From Treponema sp. (lineage in GTDB: Bacteria > Spirochaetota > Spirochaetia > Treponematales > Breznakiellaceae): DNA of 10,358 nt. The stretch covers positions 1-10,358 of the forward strand of contig JAISWN010000070.1 in assembly GCA_031271075.1 (NCBI GenBank), in the 5' to 3' direction. Made by a program: the position numbers and the translations under genes. Shown piece after piece: positions 1-8,300 of this stretch; position 1 is the stretch's first letter; every line of letters starts with the position of its first letter. The notes under the pieces were generated by a model. It ran no database searches. It saw nothing but the letters and a program-made list of their open reading frames with translations, and was not told where the DNA came from.

Positions 1-1401
1 GGCAAGGCTGCCCTGGCAGACAGCGATCATGGCGAGGATCTTCGCGTTCCGGGCCGTCAAAGGCCGGCTTTCAAACTGTTCAATGATCCGGCGGCACTCG
101 GCGGCGGCCTCTTCGAAACGCCCCAAGGCAAAGAGCAGCTTTGGCCGGACGGTGTAACGCAGAAGGGCCAGATACTCTTCCCCGCCGTTCTCCTCTTCCC
201 CGCCTTCCTCTCCTTCCGGCTGCCTGTCGATAAGTTCCATGAAAAAAGCCGCGGTTTTCTCGGGCATAAGGCCCGGAAAGCTGTAAATCAGGTTGAAGAT
301 GCCCCGGTAATCCCCCGCCCGCTCGTAGTACAGGGCGGCCCTGGTTCTTAAGCCGTTTTCCATGTACCACGCCGCCGTGGAGGCGTAAACCTGGCGGATT
401 TCTTCCGGTGAAAGTTCCCCCTGTTTTTCCTGCAGGAACTCCAGAAGAATTTTATGCATCCGGTACCCGGAGATGTAGGGATCGTAGCGGATCATAGGGC
501 TGATGCTATCCATACCGGCGGTAAGTTCCCTTTGGGGGCTCAGTTTTTCCAGCAGCTCCTGGGGCCGGTGTTCTATGAGGGAGGATTTTATCAGGAATTT
601 CCGCATATCCCGGGAAAGGGAAGAAAAAAAACTGCCCTCTATCACCCTGGCGGTTTCCGCCTTTACCAGTTCCGGGGAGTAGGCCCTCTCGCCCGGTTTT
701 TTGCCCTTGGCCTCCCGGGCGATAAGGTTCAGGAGCAGGGGCCAGCCTTCCGTGCTGCTGTAGATATGGTCCAGCTCTTCCTCTGTCAGGGAGATGCACT
801 GGCCTCCGAAGTACCCGGCTGTTTCTTCACGGCTGAACCGCAGATCCTCCTCGCTTATCCGGGTGAGGAGCCCTTTGGATAAGAGAGAGATATTGTTAAT
901 GTCCGATTCTCCCCGGCAGATAAGGATGCTTGATATGTTGGGAAAGGGGGAGGCCAGGTAAAGGTTCACGAAACTCATTATCCGGGGCTCGTGGATCCGG
1001 TGGAAATCGTCGTAAACCAGTATGTACCTTCTGCCCGGTATGATTAACTTTTCAATTAGCCGGTGGTATTGATCAAAACGCCTGTTCGTTTCCGGGAACC
1101 CTATCTTTAAAAGAGCGTTTCCCAGTTCCGGATTGTAAAGACCCACGGCGCCGCTTTCGTTTTTCCAAAAATGCTCACCCTTATTGTCCTTCTCCGAAAT
1201 TTGAATCCAGAAGTTAACCGTATCACTATTCAGCAGGAAGGAATACACCGACCAGGTCTTGCCGTAACCTTCCCCGGCGTTAACGGTGATCACCGGGCTT
1301 TGCAGGGCCTCTCCCAGCAGTTTTTGTATACGGGGGCGTTCCAAACAGAAAGCGCCGGAAGGTATCCTCGGCGCTTCCCGGCTGTAAATCATCTTTTCCA
1401 T
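1..1401 (-). CDS. MalT-like LuxR-family STAND regulator, second paralogue (partial, C-terminus off window)
   Basis: Translating the minus strand from ATG 1401 gives 467 codons without a stop, reaching position 1 exactly in frame. Only the C-terminal part is missing. The protein is a paralogue of the neighbour at 1417-4107. It has a Walker A (GEGYGKT, residues about 43-49), a Walker B (YILVYDDFH, about 126-134), an SSILICRGE strand (about 158-166), the shared EEDLRF block (about 184-189), and a winged-helix-like RYDPYISGYRMHKILLEFL stretch (about 305-323) matching RYDQYRKAYRIHHLLLDYL in the neighbour. A helical, TPR-like region follows, interrupted by an acidic Glu/Gly-rich linker (about 396-409). 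MalT-family proteins are ATP-dependent, inducer-responsive transcription activators in the cytoplasm. The C-terminal LuxR helix-turn-helix would lie outside the window and is assumed. The gene lies 15 nt behind its paralogue, so it is probably cotranscribed. ATG 1392 is an alternative start. The ligand cannot be told from sequence. Confidence 0.88.
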   Translation of the reverse strand, partial: MEKMIYSREAPRIPSGAFCLERPRIQKLLGEALQSPVITVNAGEGYGKTWSVYSFLLNSDTVNFWIQISEKDNKGEHFWKNESGAVGLYNPELGNALLKIGFPETNRRFDQYHRLIEKLIIPGRRYILVYDDFHRIHEPRIMSFVNLYLASPFPNISSILICRGESDINNISLLSKGLLTRISEEDLRFSREETAGYFGGQCISLTEEELDHIYSSTEGWPLLLNLIAREAKGKKPGERAYSPELVKAETARVIEGSFFSSLSRDMRKFLIKSSLIEHRPQELLEKLSPQRELTAGMDSISPMIRYDPYISGYRMHKILLEFLQEKQGELSPEEIRQVYASTAAWYMENGLRTRAALYYERAGDYRGIFNLIYSFPGLMPEKTAAFFMELIDRQPEGEEGGEEENGGEEYLALLRYTVRPKLLFALGRFEEAAAECRRIIEQFESRPLTARNAKILAMIAVCQGSLA

Positions 1402-1416
1402 TTTTCCGGCGAGGCT

Positions 1417-4107
1417 TCAGCCGGCTTTACCGGCCGCCGGCCCCGAGGATCCGGTGTTTGGGGCCCCTGGCCGCAGGATTCCCCGGGTTGTCGCTATCCG
1501 TACCGCGTCGGCCCGGTTTACCGCTCCCAGTTTGCCGTAGATGCTGCCGATAACGCTTTTTACCGTATTTACCGAGATAAACAGTGAACCGGCGATCTCC
1601 CCCCGGGTAAGCCCCCGGGAAAGGCCGTCCAGAACTTCCCGCTCCCGGTGGGAAAGGGGGGGAATGTTGTAAGATTCAAAACGGTTATGGGCAACCGGCC
1701 CGAAAAACTTCCTGGCGGCGAAGATCCTCTTGGCGTAGGCCGAGGCGTTACGGCGGATTTCCAGAAGCCAGTCCCGGGGGATGGAGGAGACATGGTCCCG
1801 CAGGGCGCTGTCCGCCAGGGTACGCATGTGCCGGCCCAGTTCCGTAAAGGACATAAGGTAGCCGTTAGGCCGGGCCAGGACATAGGCTTCCGCCAGGGCC
1901 GCGTAGGCGCCTGCCTGATCCCGGGCCCCGTAGCGGCATACGGCCATAAGGGCCAGGTTTTCGATTCTCCCCAGCACCACGGTTCCTTCCGTATCTTTTC
2001 TCGATTCCAGTACCGCCAGGGCGGCCGGGTATTTCTTTTCCGCAAAGTGGTACTTTGCCTTGATAAGGATCTCCAGGCCGTTGGCCATGGAGTTGAGATC
2101 GCTTTCCTCAAAATCGTTTTTCAACCAGGCGGCGAGCCGGTCCATAAAGCCCAACTGCAGGGCAAACCAGCCTTCCACGATATCGTACTGGAGAAAGCGG
2201 TTAAGGTAATAAGGCTTTTCCCGCAATTCCCCCAGTTCCAGTTGGATCCGCCGGAGTTCCTCAAAATCGCCCCGCCATAAAAATACCCTGGCAAGATAAA
2301 AGAGGCCGCGGTTTTCAATTTCGTACTGTCCGGCCTCCCGGGCTTTCCGGACCGCCTCCCTGGCGTAGCGCTCCGCTTCGGCAATATGGGATCTGAAAAA
2401 AGCCACCTCTGCCCGGACGAGGCATCCCGCGCCGGAGTAACAGCCCCCCATTGCCTCCACCACGTAGGGCTCCAGGGCCTCAAGGGCGGCGATGTATTTT
2501 TCCACTTCTTCCCTTTCCGGGCTGACCGGCCGGCAGAGATAGAACCCGATAACCGCCACCGAAAGCGGCGGCTTTGAAACATAACCGCTCAGACGGCCGT
2601 GGGCGGCGCCCTGTTCAAAGAGCCAGACATAGTCGTAATTTCCCGTACGGCCGCTGAGGATGAAGCCGATAAAGCCCAGATTCATATAGCAGCCGAAAAG
2701 GGCATGGTGAAGCAGGGGCTTTTCCGCTTCCGCGGCGTGATCCAGCGCGGTTTCAAGCTGAGGGATGATCCGCTTGAGTTCAAGCTCGGCCTGGTCGAAG
2801 CGCATCAGACTGATCATCATTCTCGTGCTGAATATGTACAACACCGGGTTCTTCTGGTATATATCTTCCGGCATCCGGTCCAGGAGTTCCCGGGTAAACC
2901 GGGCCAGGTGATGGGGAAGGAGCAGGGGAAAAGAGTAAACTTCCCGGGTAATCGCGTCGAAATCCCCCGCCTTTTCGTAATGGGTAATAGCGTCTATCTT
3001 GCGGTTGTTTTCCGAACACCAGTCGGCCGCCAGACGGTACACCGCGTTTTTCTCCTCCGCGCTCAATTCCCCCTGCTGCCTGCTGAGGTAGTCAAGCAGA
3101 AGATGATGGATCCGGTAAGCCTTCCGGTACTGGTCGTAGCGGATAAAGGAACCGATCCCCTCTTTTACAAGCTTGTCCTCCACCTCGCTGAGCAGGGGAG
3201 GGGATTCCCCGGGAAATACCCTGGAAGCCAGCATGACAAGCAGATCCTGGGGAAGTTCCTCGGTCAGGGACAGGGTGATAAAGAATTTGCGCAGTTCCGG
3301 TGAAATGTTTGCCAGGATCTCGCTCTCGATAAGTTTAAAGATGTTGGGGCGCATGGCGGGAAGGACGTAGAGCGTCTCGGCGGTGGTTCCCGGACTGAAA
3401 GAGGGGATATTTTTCAGCGACAGGGTGGCCAGGTGGACGGCGAAGGCCCATCCTTCCGTTTCCCGGTTCACCATGGAGATAAACTGGGGCGAGACCTGGA
3501 GATCCTGGATACGGAAATAATCCGCCGTCTCTTCCTCGGTAAAACGCAGATCCTCCTCGGTAATTTTTGTTACCTGCCCCCGCGTTTTCAGGTGGGCGGT
3601 ATTGATGCCGATTTCCTGACGGGAAATAAGAATTGAACTCAGGTTGGGAAAAACGGTGTTTAAGGAGTGTTCCATGAAGCGGAGAACCGCCTCGTTTTTA
3701 AGCAGGTGAAAATCGTCGTAGACAAACACGTAGCGTTTTTCGGGATCTAGATCCTGGCGGGGGATGGCAAGGTAACGGTCGAAAAGGCGATCCGAACTGG
3801 GGAAACCGTTTTCCGCCAGGCGTCTGGCCGTTTCCCCGCTGATGGTTCTCACGGCGGTTACAAAGTTTTCCCAAAACCGCTCCTCGATATTATCCCGGTT
3901 GGAGATCTGCATCCACGCGGTAAGGGCCGGGATTTTTTGAAGGAACGAGTATACCGCCTGGGTTTTCCCGTAACCTGCCCCGGCGATTACCGTGAGAAGC
4001 TGGCTTTGGAGGGTCTGTTCCAGCAGCTTGTCTATGCGGGGCCTTTCCAAGTAAACCTGATTTAAGTGTTTTGACGATATGTTAGAATGGAAAAAGGAAT
4101 TATTCAT
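1417..4107 (-). CDS. MalT-like LuxR-family ATP-dependent transcriptional regulator (complete)
   Basis: This is a large STAND-type regulator of about 896 aa, or 907 aa if read from ATG 4140. Residue numbers here use the 907-aa form. Walker A is GAGYGKT (54-60). Walker B is VFVYDDFH (138-145). The LISRQE strand (171-176) fits the sensor position. A winged-helix-like block follows around RYDQYRKAYRIHHLLLDYL. A long helical TPR-like middle spans roughly 390-800. A classical LuxR helix-turn-helix sits at about 829-882 (LSHREREVLDGLSRGLTRGE, then ISVNTVKS and IYGKLGAVNRADAV), and the last 16 residues are a Gly/Ala/Pro-rich tail. MalT-family proteins bind ATP and an inducer, oligomerise and activate transcription. 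I prefer the start at 4107 because it leaves exactly 19 residues before the shared LERPRI block, as in the downstream paralogue. The 4140 start lies inside a candidate promoter and lacks a Shine-Dalgarno. The ligand and target genes are unknown. Confidence 0.93.
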   Translation of the reverse strand: MNNSFFHSNISSKHLNQVYLERPRIDKLLEQTLQSQLLTVIAGAGYGKTQAVYSFLQKIPALTAWMQISNRDNIEERFWENFVTAVRTISGETARRLAENGFPSSDRLFDRYLAIPRQDLDPEKRYVFVYDDFHLLKNEAVLRFMEHSLNTVFPNLSSILISRQEIGINTAHLKTRGQVTKITEEDLRFTEEETADYFRIQDLQVSPQFISMVNRETEGWAFAVHLATLSLKNIPSFSPGTTAETLYVLPAMRPNIFKLIESEILANISPELRKFFITLSLTEELPQDLLVMLASRVFPGESPPLLSEVEDKLVKEGIGSFIRYDQYRKAYRIHHLLLDYLSRQQGELSAEEKNAVYRLAADWCSENNRKIDAITHYEKAGDFDAITREVYSFPLLLPHHLARFTRELLDRMPEDIYQKNPVLYIFSTRMMISLMRFDQAELELKRIIPQLETALDHAAEAEKPLLHHALFGCYMNLGFIGFILSGRTGNYDYVWLFEQGAAHGRLSGYVSKPPLSVAVIGFYLCRPVSPEREEVEKYIAALEALEPYVVEAMGGCYSGAGCLVRAEVAFFRSHIAEAERYAREAVRKAREAGQYEIENRGLFYLARVFLWRGDFEELRRIQLELGELREKPYYLNRFLQYDIVEGWFALQLGFMDRLAAWLKNDFEESDLNSMANGLEILIKAKYHFAEKKYPAALAVLESRKDTEGTVVLGRIENLALMAVCRYGARDQAGAYAALAEAYVLARPNGYLMSFTELGRHMRTLADSALRDHVSSIPRDWLLEIRRNASAYAKRIFAARKFFGPVAHNRFESYNIPPLSHREREVLDGLSRGLTRGEIAGSLFISVNTVKSVIGSIYGKLGAVNRADAVRIATTRGILRPGAPNTGSSGPAAGKAG

Positions 4108-4119
4108 TAATGATACCAA

Positions 4120-4147
4120 ATTATCTGCCTTTCCCGCCATCTGTCAA
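4120..4147 (-). promoter_or_regulatory. Candidate sigma70-type promoter for the MalT-like regulator pair
   Basis: On the minus strand a perfect -35 hexamer TTGACA (plus positions 4142-4147) is followed by a 16-nt spacer and GATAAT (4120-4125), a 5/6 match to the -10 consensus. Transcription would be expected to begin near 4112-4114. That puts the upstream ATG at 4140 inside the promoter and leaves only about 5-7 nt before the ATG at 4107, so the mRNA would be nearly leaderless. The match is by eye, not by experiment. Confidence 0.5.
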
Positions 4148-4218
4148 TAGTAATTATGTACTTTTTTTCGAAATTCAGCGCATTCCGCCGAACAGTTACC
4201 CTTTCTTTTTAAATATCG

Positions 4219-4224
4219 TATTAT
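4219..4224 (+). promoter_or_regulatory. Possible -10 element of the fliG-like/M16C unit
   Basis: TATTAT lies 7 nt before the ATG at 4232 within an AT-rich stretch, and TTATAC overlaps it. The hexamer about 17 nt upstream (TTACCC, 4196-4201) is a poor -35. No Shine-Dalgarno is visible before the ATG, so a promoter here would also give an almost leaderless message. Weak evidence, recorded because it decides the start region. Confidence 0.25.
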
Positions 4225-4231
4225 ACGCCTA

Positions 4232-5326
4232 ATGGAAAAAAAACCAGAACATAACCGGGAAGGGCTTTTAAAAACCCCGGAGGATGAAAAAAAGCGCCTC
4301 TTGTCCCCGGAAAACCGGGGGGAAGACTCAAAATACCGGCGGGTGGCCAAATTTTTCATTCTTATCGGCGGGGATAAGGCGGCGGGGATCCTGTCCCGTC
4401 TGGAGGAGGATCAGGTGGAGGCCGTTTCCCGGGAAATCGCCGGGATCCGGGGTATTTCCGCGGAAGAGGGGGAGGAGATCCTGCGGGAATTCAGATCCCT
4501 TCTTTCCGCCTCTTACCCCCGCTCCGGGGCCGCTTCAGGGGGTCTTGAGGAGGCCCGGCGGCTTTTATACACCGCCTTCGGCCCGGAAAAGGGGGAGGGG
4601 ATTCTCAACAGGAGCGTCCCTTCCTCCCGGGGGAACCTTTTCGGTTTTCTTGAGGATCTTAAGCCTGAACAGATGGCCCTGCTCTTGAAGAACGAGTCCC
4701 CTCCGGCGGCTGCCCTGGTGCTTTCCCGGCTTTCCCCAAAGTTTAGCGCCTCGGTGCTGGCAAATACTTCGCCGGAGCGGAAGCTCGACATTATCCGCCG
4801 CATTGCCCGCATGGGGGAAAGCCCCCCGGAGGTGCTGGAGCGGGTTGCCGGGGCCCTGCGGGAAAAGGCCCGGGCCTTCGCCGATCCGGGGGCGGAAACC
4901 CAGGAACTGGATGGCATGAAGGCCCTGGCGGAGATCCTGAAACAGGGGGATTACTCTTTCGGGGATCGTATCCTGGAGGAGCTTGAGGAACAGGATCCGG
5001 AACTGGGCAAAAACCTGAAGGAGCGGCTCTATACCCTGGAGGACGTGATCCGGGCCCAGGACAAGCCCCTGCAGGAGAAGTTACGGGCCATGACGGATCG
5101 GGACATCGCCCTGCTCCTCAAGGGCAAGGGGCCCGGTTTTACCGGGAAGATCCTCTCCAACCTTTCCGCCCAGCGGCAGGCCGCCGTCCGGGAAGAGGGG
5201 GAGATCCTGGGGCCGGTTCCCCGGAAGGACGTGGACGCGGTAAGCCGCGATTTTCTTGCCTGGTTCCGCCTGGGCCGGGAGGAAGGGCATATTTTATTAA
5301 TGGACAGCGAGGATATGGTGGTATGA
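4232..5326 (+). CDS. fliG: Divergent FliG-family flagellar motor switch protein
   Basis: The 364-aa protein aligns with FliG along its whole length. A charged N-terminal extension (1-35) comes first. FliG-N covers about 36-93 (FFILIGGDKAAGILSRLEED) and FliG-M about 102-215 (GGLEEARRLL, LVLSRLSP, RRIARMGESPPEVLERV). FliG-C covers about 217-360, with GMKALAEIL, an LYTLEDV segment (266-272) where FliG has the MFVF hinge, and a GPV turn (327-329). FliG forms the cytoplasmic C-ring, contacts FliF, FliM and MotA, and carries torque. Key motifs are altered: the FliM-binding EHPQ is ESPP (155-158). Against E. coli FliG recalled from memory, K264 is kept (K297), D288/D289 become E321/E322, R281 becomes Q314 and R297 becomes P330, although an Arg follows each of the last two. 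Spirochaetes carry two FliG paralogues, and this may be the less canonical one. It overlaps the next gene by ATGA. Confidence 0.85.
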   Translation: MEKKPEHNREGLLKTPEDEKKRLLSPENRGEDSKYRRVAKFFILIGGDKAAGILSRLEEDQVEAVSREIAGIRGISAEEGEEILREFRSLLSASYPRSGAASGGLEEARRLLYTAFGPEKGEGILNRSVPSSRGNLFGFLEDLKPEQMALLLKNESPPAAALVLSRLSPKFSASVLANTSPERKLDIIRRIARMGESPPEVLERVAGALREKARAFADPGAETQELDGMKALAEILKQGDYSFGDRILEELEEQDPELGKNLKERLYTLEDVIRAQDKPLQEKLRAMTDRDIALLLKGKGPGFTGKILSNLSAQRQAAVREEGEILGPVPRKDVDAVSRDFLAWFRLGREEGHILLMDSEDMVV

Positions 5327-8300
5327 AGAACGGCGTTGTAAAGACTCCCCTGGTAAAAGGGCAGATCCTGGCAAGCGGGTTTGAGGTTCTTGAGCTGGCG
5401 GAACTGCCGGAACTGGAGGCCCTGGGTATCTGGGCCAGGCACCGGAAGAGCGGGGCCCAGGTTTTTCACGTGTACAACGGGGATACGGAAAATCTCTTTG
5501 CCTTCGGCTTTCCTACCGCCGCGGAAGAATCCACCGGGGTCGCCCACATCCTGGAACATTCGGTACTCTGCGGCTCCCGGACCTACCCCTGCAAGGACGC
5601 CTTCCCCCTGCTTGAACAGGGGAGCCTCCAGACCTACCTGAACGCCTGGACTTTTGCCGACAAGACCGTGTATCCCGCAAGTTCCGTCAACGAACAGGAC
5701 TACTTCAACCTGATGGCGGTGTACGGGGATTCGGTCTTCCGGCCCCTCCTGAGCGAATTTACCTTCATGCAGGAAGGCCACCGCCTGGAGCTTTCGGCCC
5801 CGGGGGTACCCGAGAAGCTTTCCGTTACCGGGGTGGTTTACAACGAAATGAAGGGGGCCTATTCCTCCCTGGACACCTACGCGGGGCACTGGTCGGTAAA
5901 ATCGGTGCTGCCCGGCACGGTTTACGCCTGGGAATCCGGCGGGGACCCGGAGCTGATCCCCGCTTTAAGCTGGGAAGCCCTGCGGGAATTCCACCGCCGC
6001 CGCTATTCCCCCGCCAACTGCCGTATCTTTCTGGCCGGGAACATTCCCACGGAAAGGCAGCTCGATTTCCTTGACCGGCGCTTCCTCTCCGGCCTGGAGC
6101 CGGGGGAGGCCGCCGCGCCCATCCTCCCGGCGGAACGCTGGTCCGGGCCCCGCCGTTTCCGCATTCCCTGTCCGGCCGGCGGCGACAGCAAGGCTACGGT
6201 GTTTCTCTCCTGGCTCTGTTCCGACGGGCTGGATCACAGCGAAACCATCGCCCTGGGGGCCCTTACCGAGGCCCTGCTGGGGCACGACGGTTCGCCCCTT
6301 ACCCGGGCCCTGCTTGAATCCGGCCTGGGGGAGGATATTTCCCCGGTTTCGGGCCTGGACAGCGAACTCCGGGAAACCCTCTTTGCCGCGGGCCTGCGGG
6401 GGGTAAGGGGGAAGGCCGAAAAGGTAGAGACCCTTATCCTGGGGGAACTGGAGCGGCTTGCGGAAGAGGGGATCCCCCCCGGGGAAGTGGAGGCTGCGCT
6501 GCTCTCCATGGAATTTTCCCACCGGGAGATCCGCCGCTCCAACGGGCCCTTCTCCATGGTCTGGCTGCGCCGCTCCCTCAGTGGCTGGCTCCACGGGGCA
6601 AAACCCTGGGACACCCTGCTCTTTATACCCGGCTTCCAGGTTCTCAAACAGCGTATCGCGGCGGACAAGGGGTATTTTGAATCTCTCATCAGGAAGTACC
6701 TCCTGGACAACCCCCACCGGGCCCTGGTGAGCGTGGAGCCGGAGGCGGACTTCCTTGAAAAGCAGGAAGCCCGTCATGCCGCGTACCTTGCGGAAAAACT
6801 CAGGACCCTCTCCGCGGCGGAGAAGGAGGCCGTCCGGGCAAAGGCACGGGCCCTGGAGGAACACCAGAGCCGGGAAGAAGATCCGGCGGTTCTCTCCTCC
6901 CTGCCCCGCCTGTCCCGGAAGGATCTGTCCCCCGATCCCGAGCAGGCGCCCCGGGAACTGCATGACGCCGGGGGCATCCCGCTGCTGAGCCACGAAATCT
7001 TCACCAACGGGATAGTCTACGCCGATCTGGCCTTCCCGGTGGACATTCTTCCCCCGGAAGACTACCGCTGGCTGCCCTTCTTTTCCCGGGCAATCGTTTC
7101 CGTCGGCCTTCCCGGCATGGACTATGGCGCCGTGTCCAGCCTCTTTGCCCATACCACCGGTGGTTTTTACGGCAGCCTCAAAACCGGTTCCGCCGCCCCC
7201 GGCGCGGCCCGCGGCCTGGTTACCCCTTCGGGGATCTTCGATCTGGCCGGCCGGGACTGGATCGTCTTTCACCTCAAGAGCCTGGATGAAAAACTGCGGC
7301 CCGCCCTGGAACTGGCCCTGCGTTCCATCGCCGAGGCGGATTTTTCCGATTCCCGGCGTATCCGGGATCTGGCGCTGGAGTTTAAAAACGACTCCGACTC
7401 CAGCCTGGCGCCGGGGGGACACAACTACGCCTCCAGCCGGTCGGGCCGCCTCTTCTCCCGCTCTTCCGCGGTGGAGGATATCTGGGCCGGCCTGGGGCAG
7501 ATCGAGTTCGCCCATTACCTGGCCGGGCTTGATACGGGGGAAATAATCCGCAAGTTAAACGCCCTCCGGGACGCCGTCGCGGGCAGGGGCGGCCTCATCC
7601 TCAACTTTACCGGTTCCGCCGAAGCCTTGGCGGCGGCCCGGGGCATCGCGGCCGAATCCTGCCGCTCCTTCGGCCCTCCCCGGCCCAGGGCCCCCGGCTC
7701 CGCCGAAGCGTCCTCCTTTTTCCCCTGCCTGGACCCTGCCGGGCCGGGCAAGGCCGGGGATCTTCAGGGCCCCGAAGTGTTCGCCTCCCCCTCCCTCAGG
7801 ATAGGCTTTGCCGCCGCGAGCTTTCCCTCCGCGCCCTGGAACAGCCGGGAATGCCCGGCAGAGGCGGTGCTGGCCCACCAACTGTCTACCGGGGCGCTTT
7901 GGGAGGAGATCCGCATGAAGGGCGGGGCTTACGGCGCCTTTGCCCATACCGACAGCCTGGAAGGGATCTTTTCCCTCTCCACCTACCGGGACCCCAACCC
8001 GCTAAGATCCCTTGAGGCTTTTGCGGCGGCCTTCGGGGAGACGCTCCGGCCGAAAAAGGGGAAGCCCTGGTACCGGGACGAGGACGCCCTGGAAAAGGCG
8101 GTTATCGGCGCCTACGCCCGGGAAACCCGGCCCCATACGGGGGCCGAAAAGGGCGCCATGGACTTTGGCCGTTTCCTCTACGGCCTGGAATACCAGACCA
8201 GGAAACGGCGGCTGGAGTGGCTTATCCGGGTTTCCGGGGACGATATTTCGGCGGTTCTGAGCCGCCTCGCCGTGGCCGCCGATACCTCACCGGGCGCTTC

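Noticed and set aside
1171..1587. Plus-strand open frame opposite the regulator pair, spanning the gene junction
   Set aside because: It is antisense to well-supported coding sequence with conserved P-loop and helix-turn-helix motifs, and its product has no recognisable features.
2599..3303. Plus-strand open frame of 234 codons
   Set aside because: It is antisense to the TPR region of the MalT-like regulator, with no family features.
4144..4359. Minus-strand frame covering the divergent gap and the start of the fliG-like gene
   Set aside because: It overlaps the charged N-terminus of a FliG homologue and has no recognisable domain.
5965..7515. Long (516-codon) minus-strand open frame
   Set aside because: It is a shadow of the GC-rich M16C gene. 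The product is low-complexity Gly/Pro/Gln-rich and the sense strand carries all family motifs.
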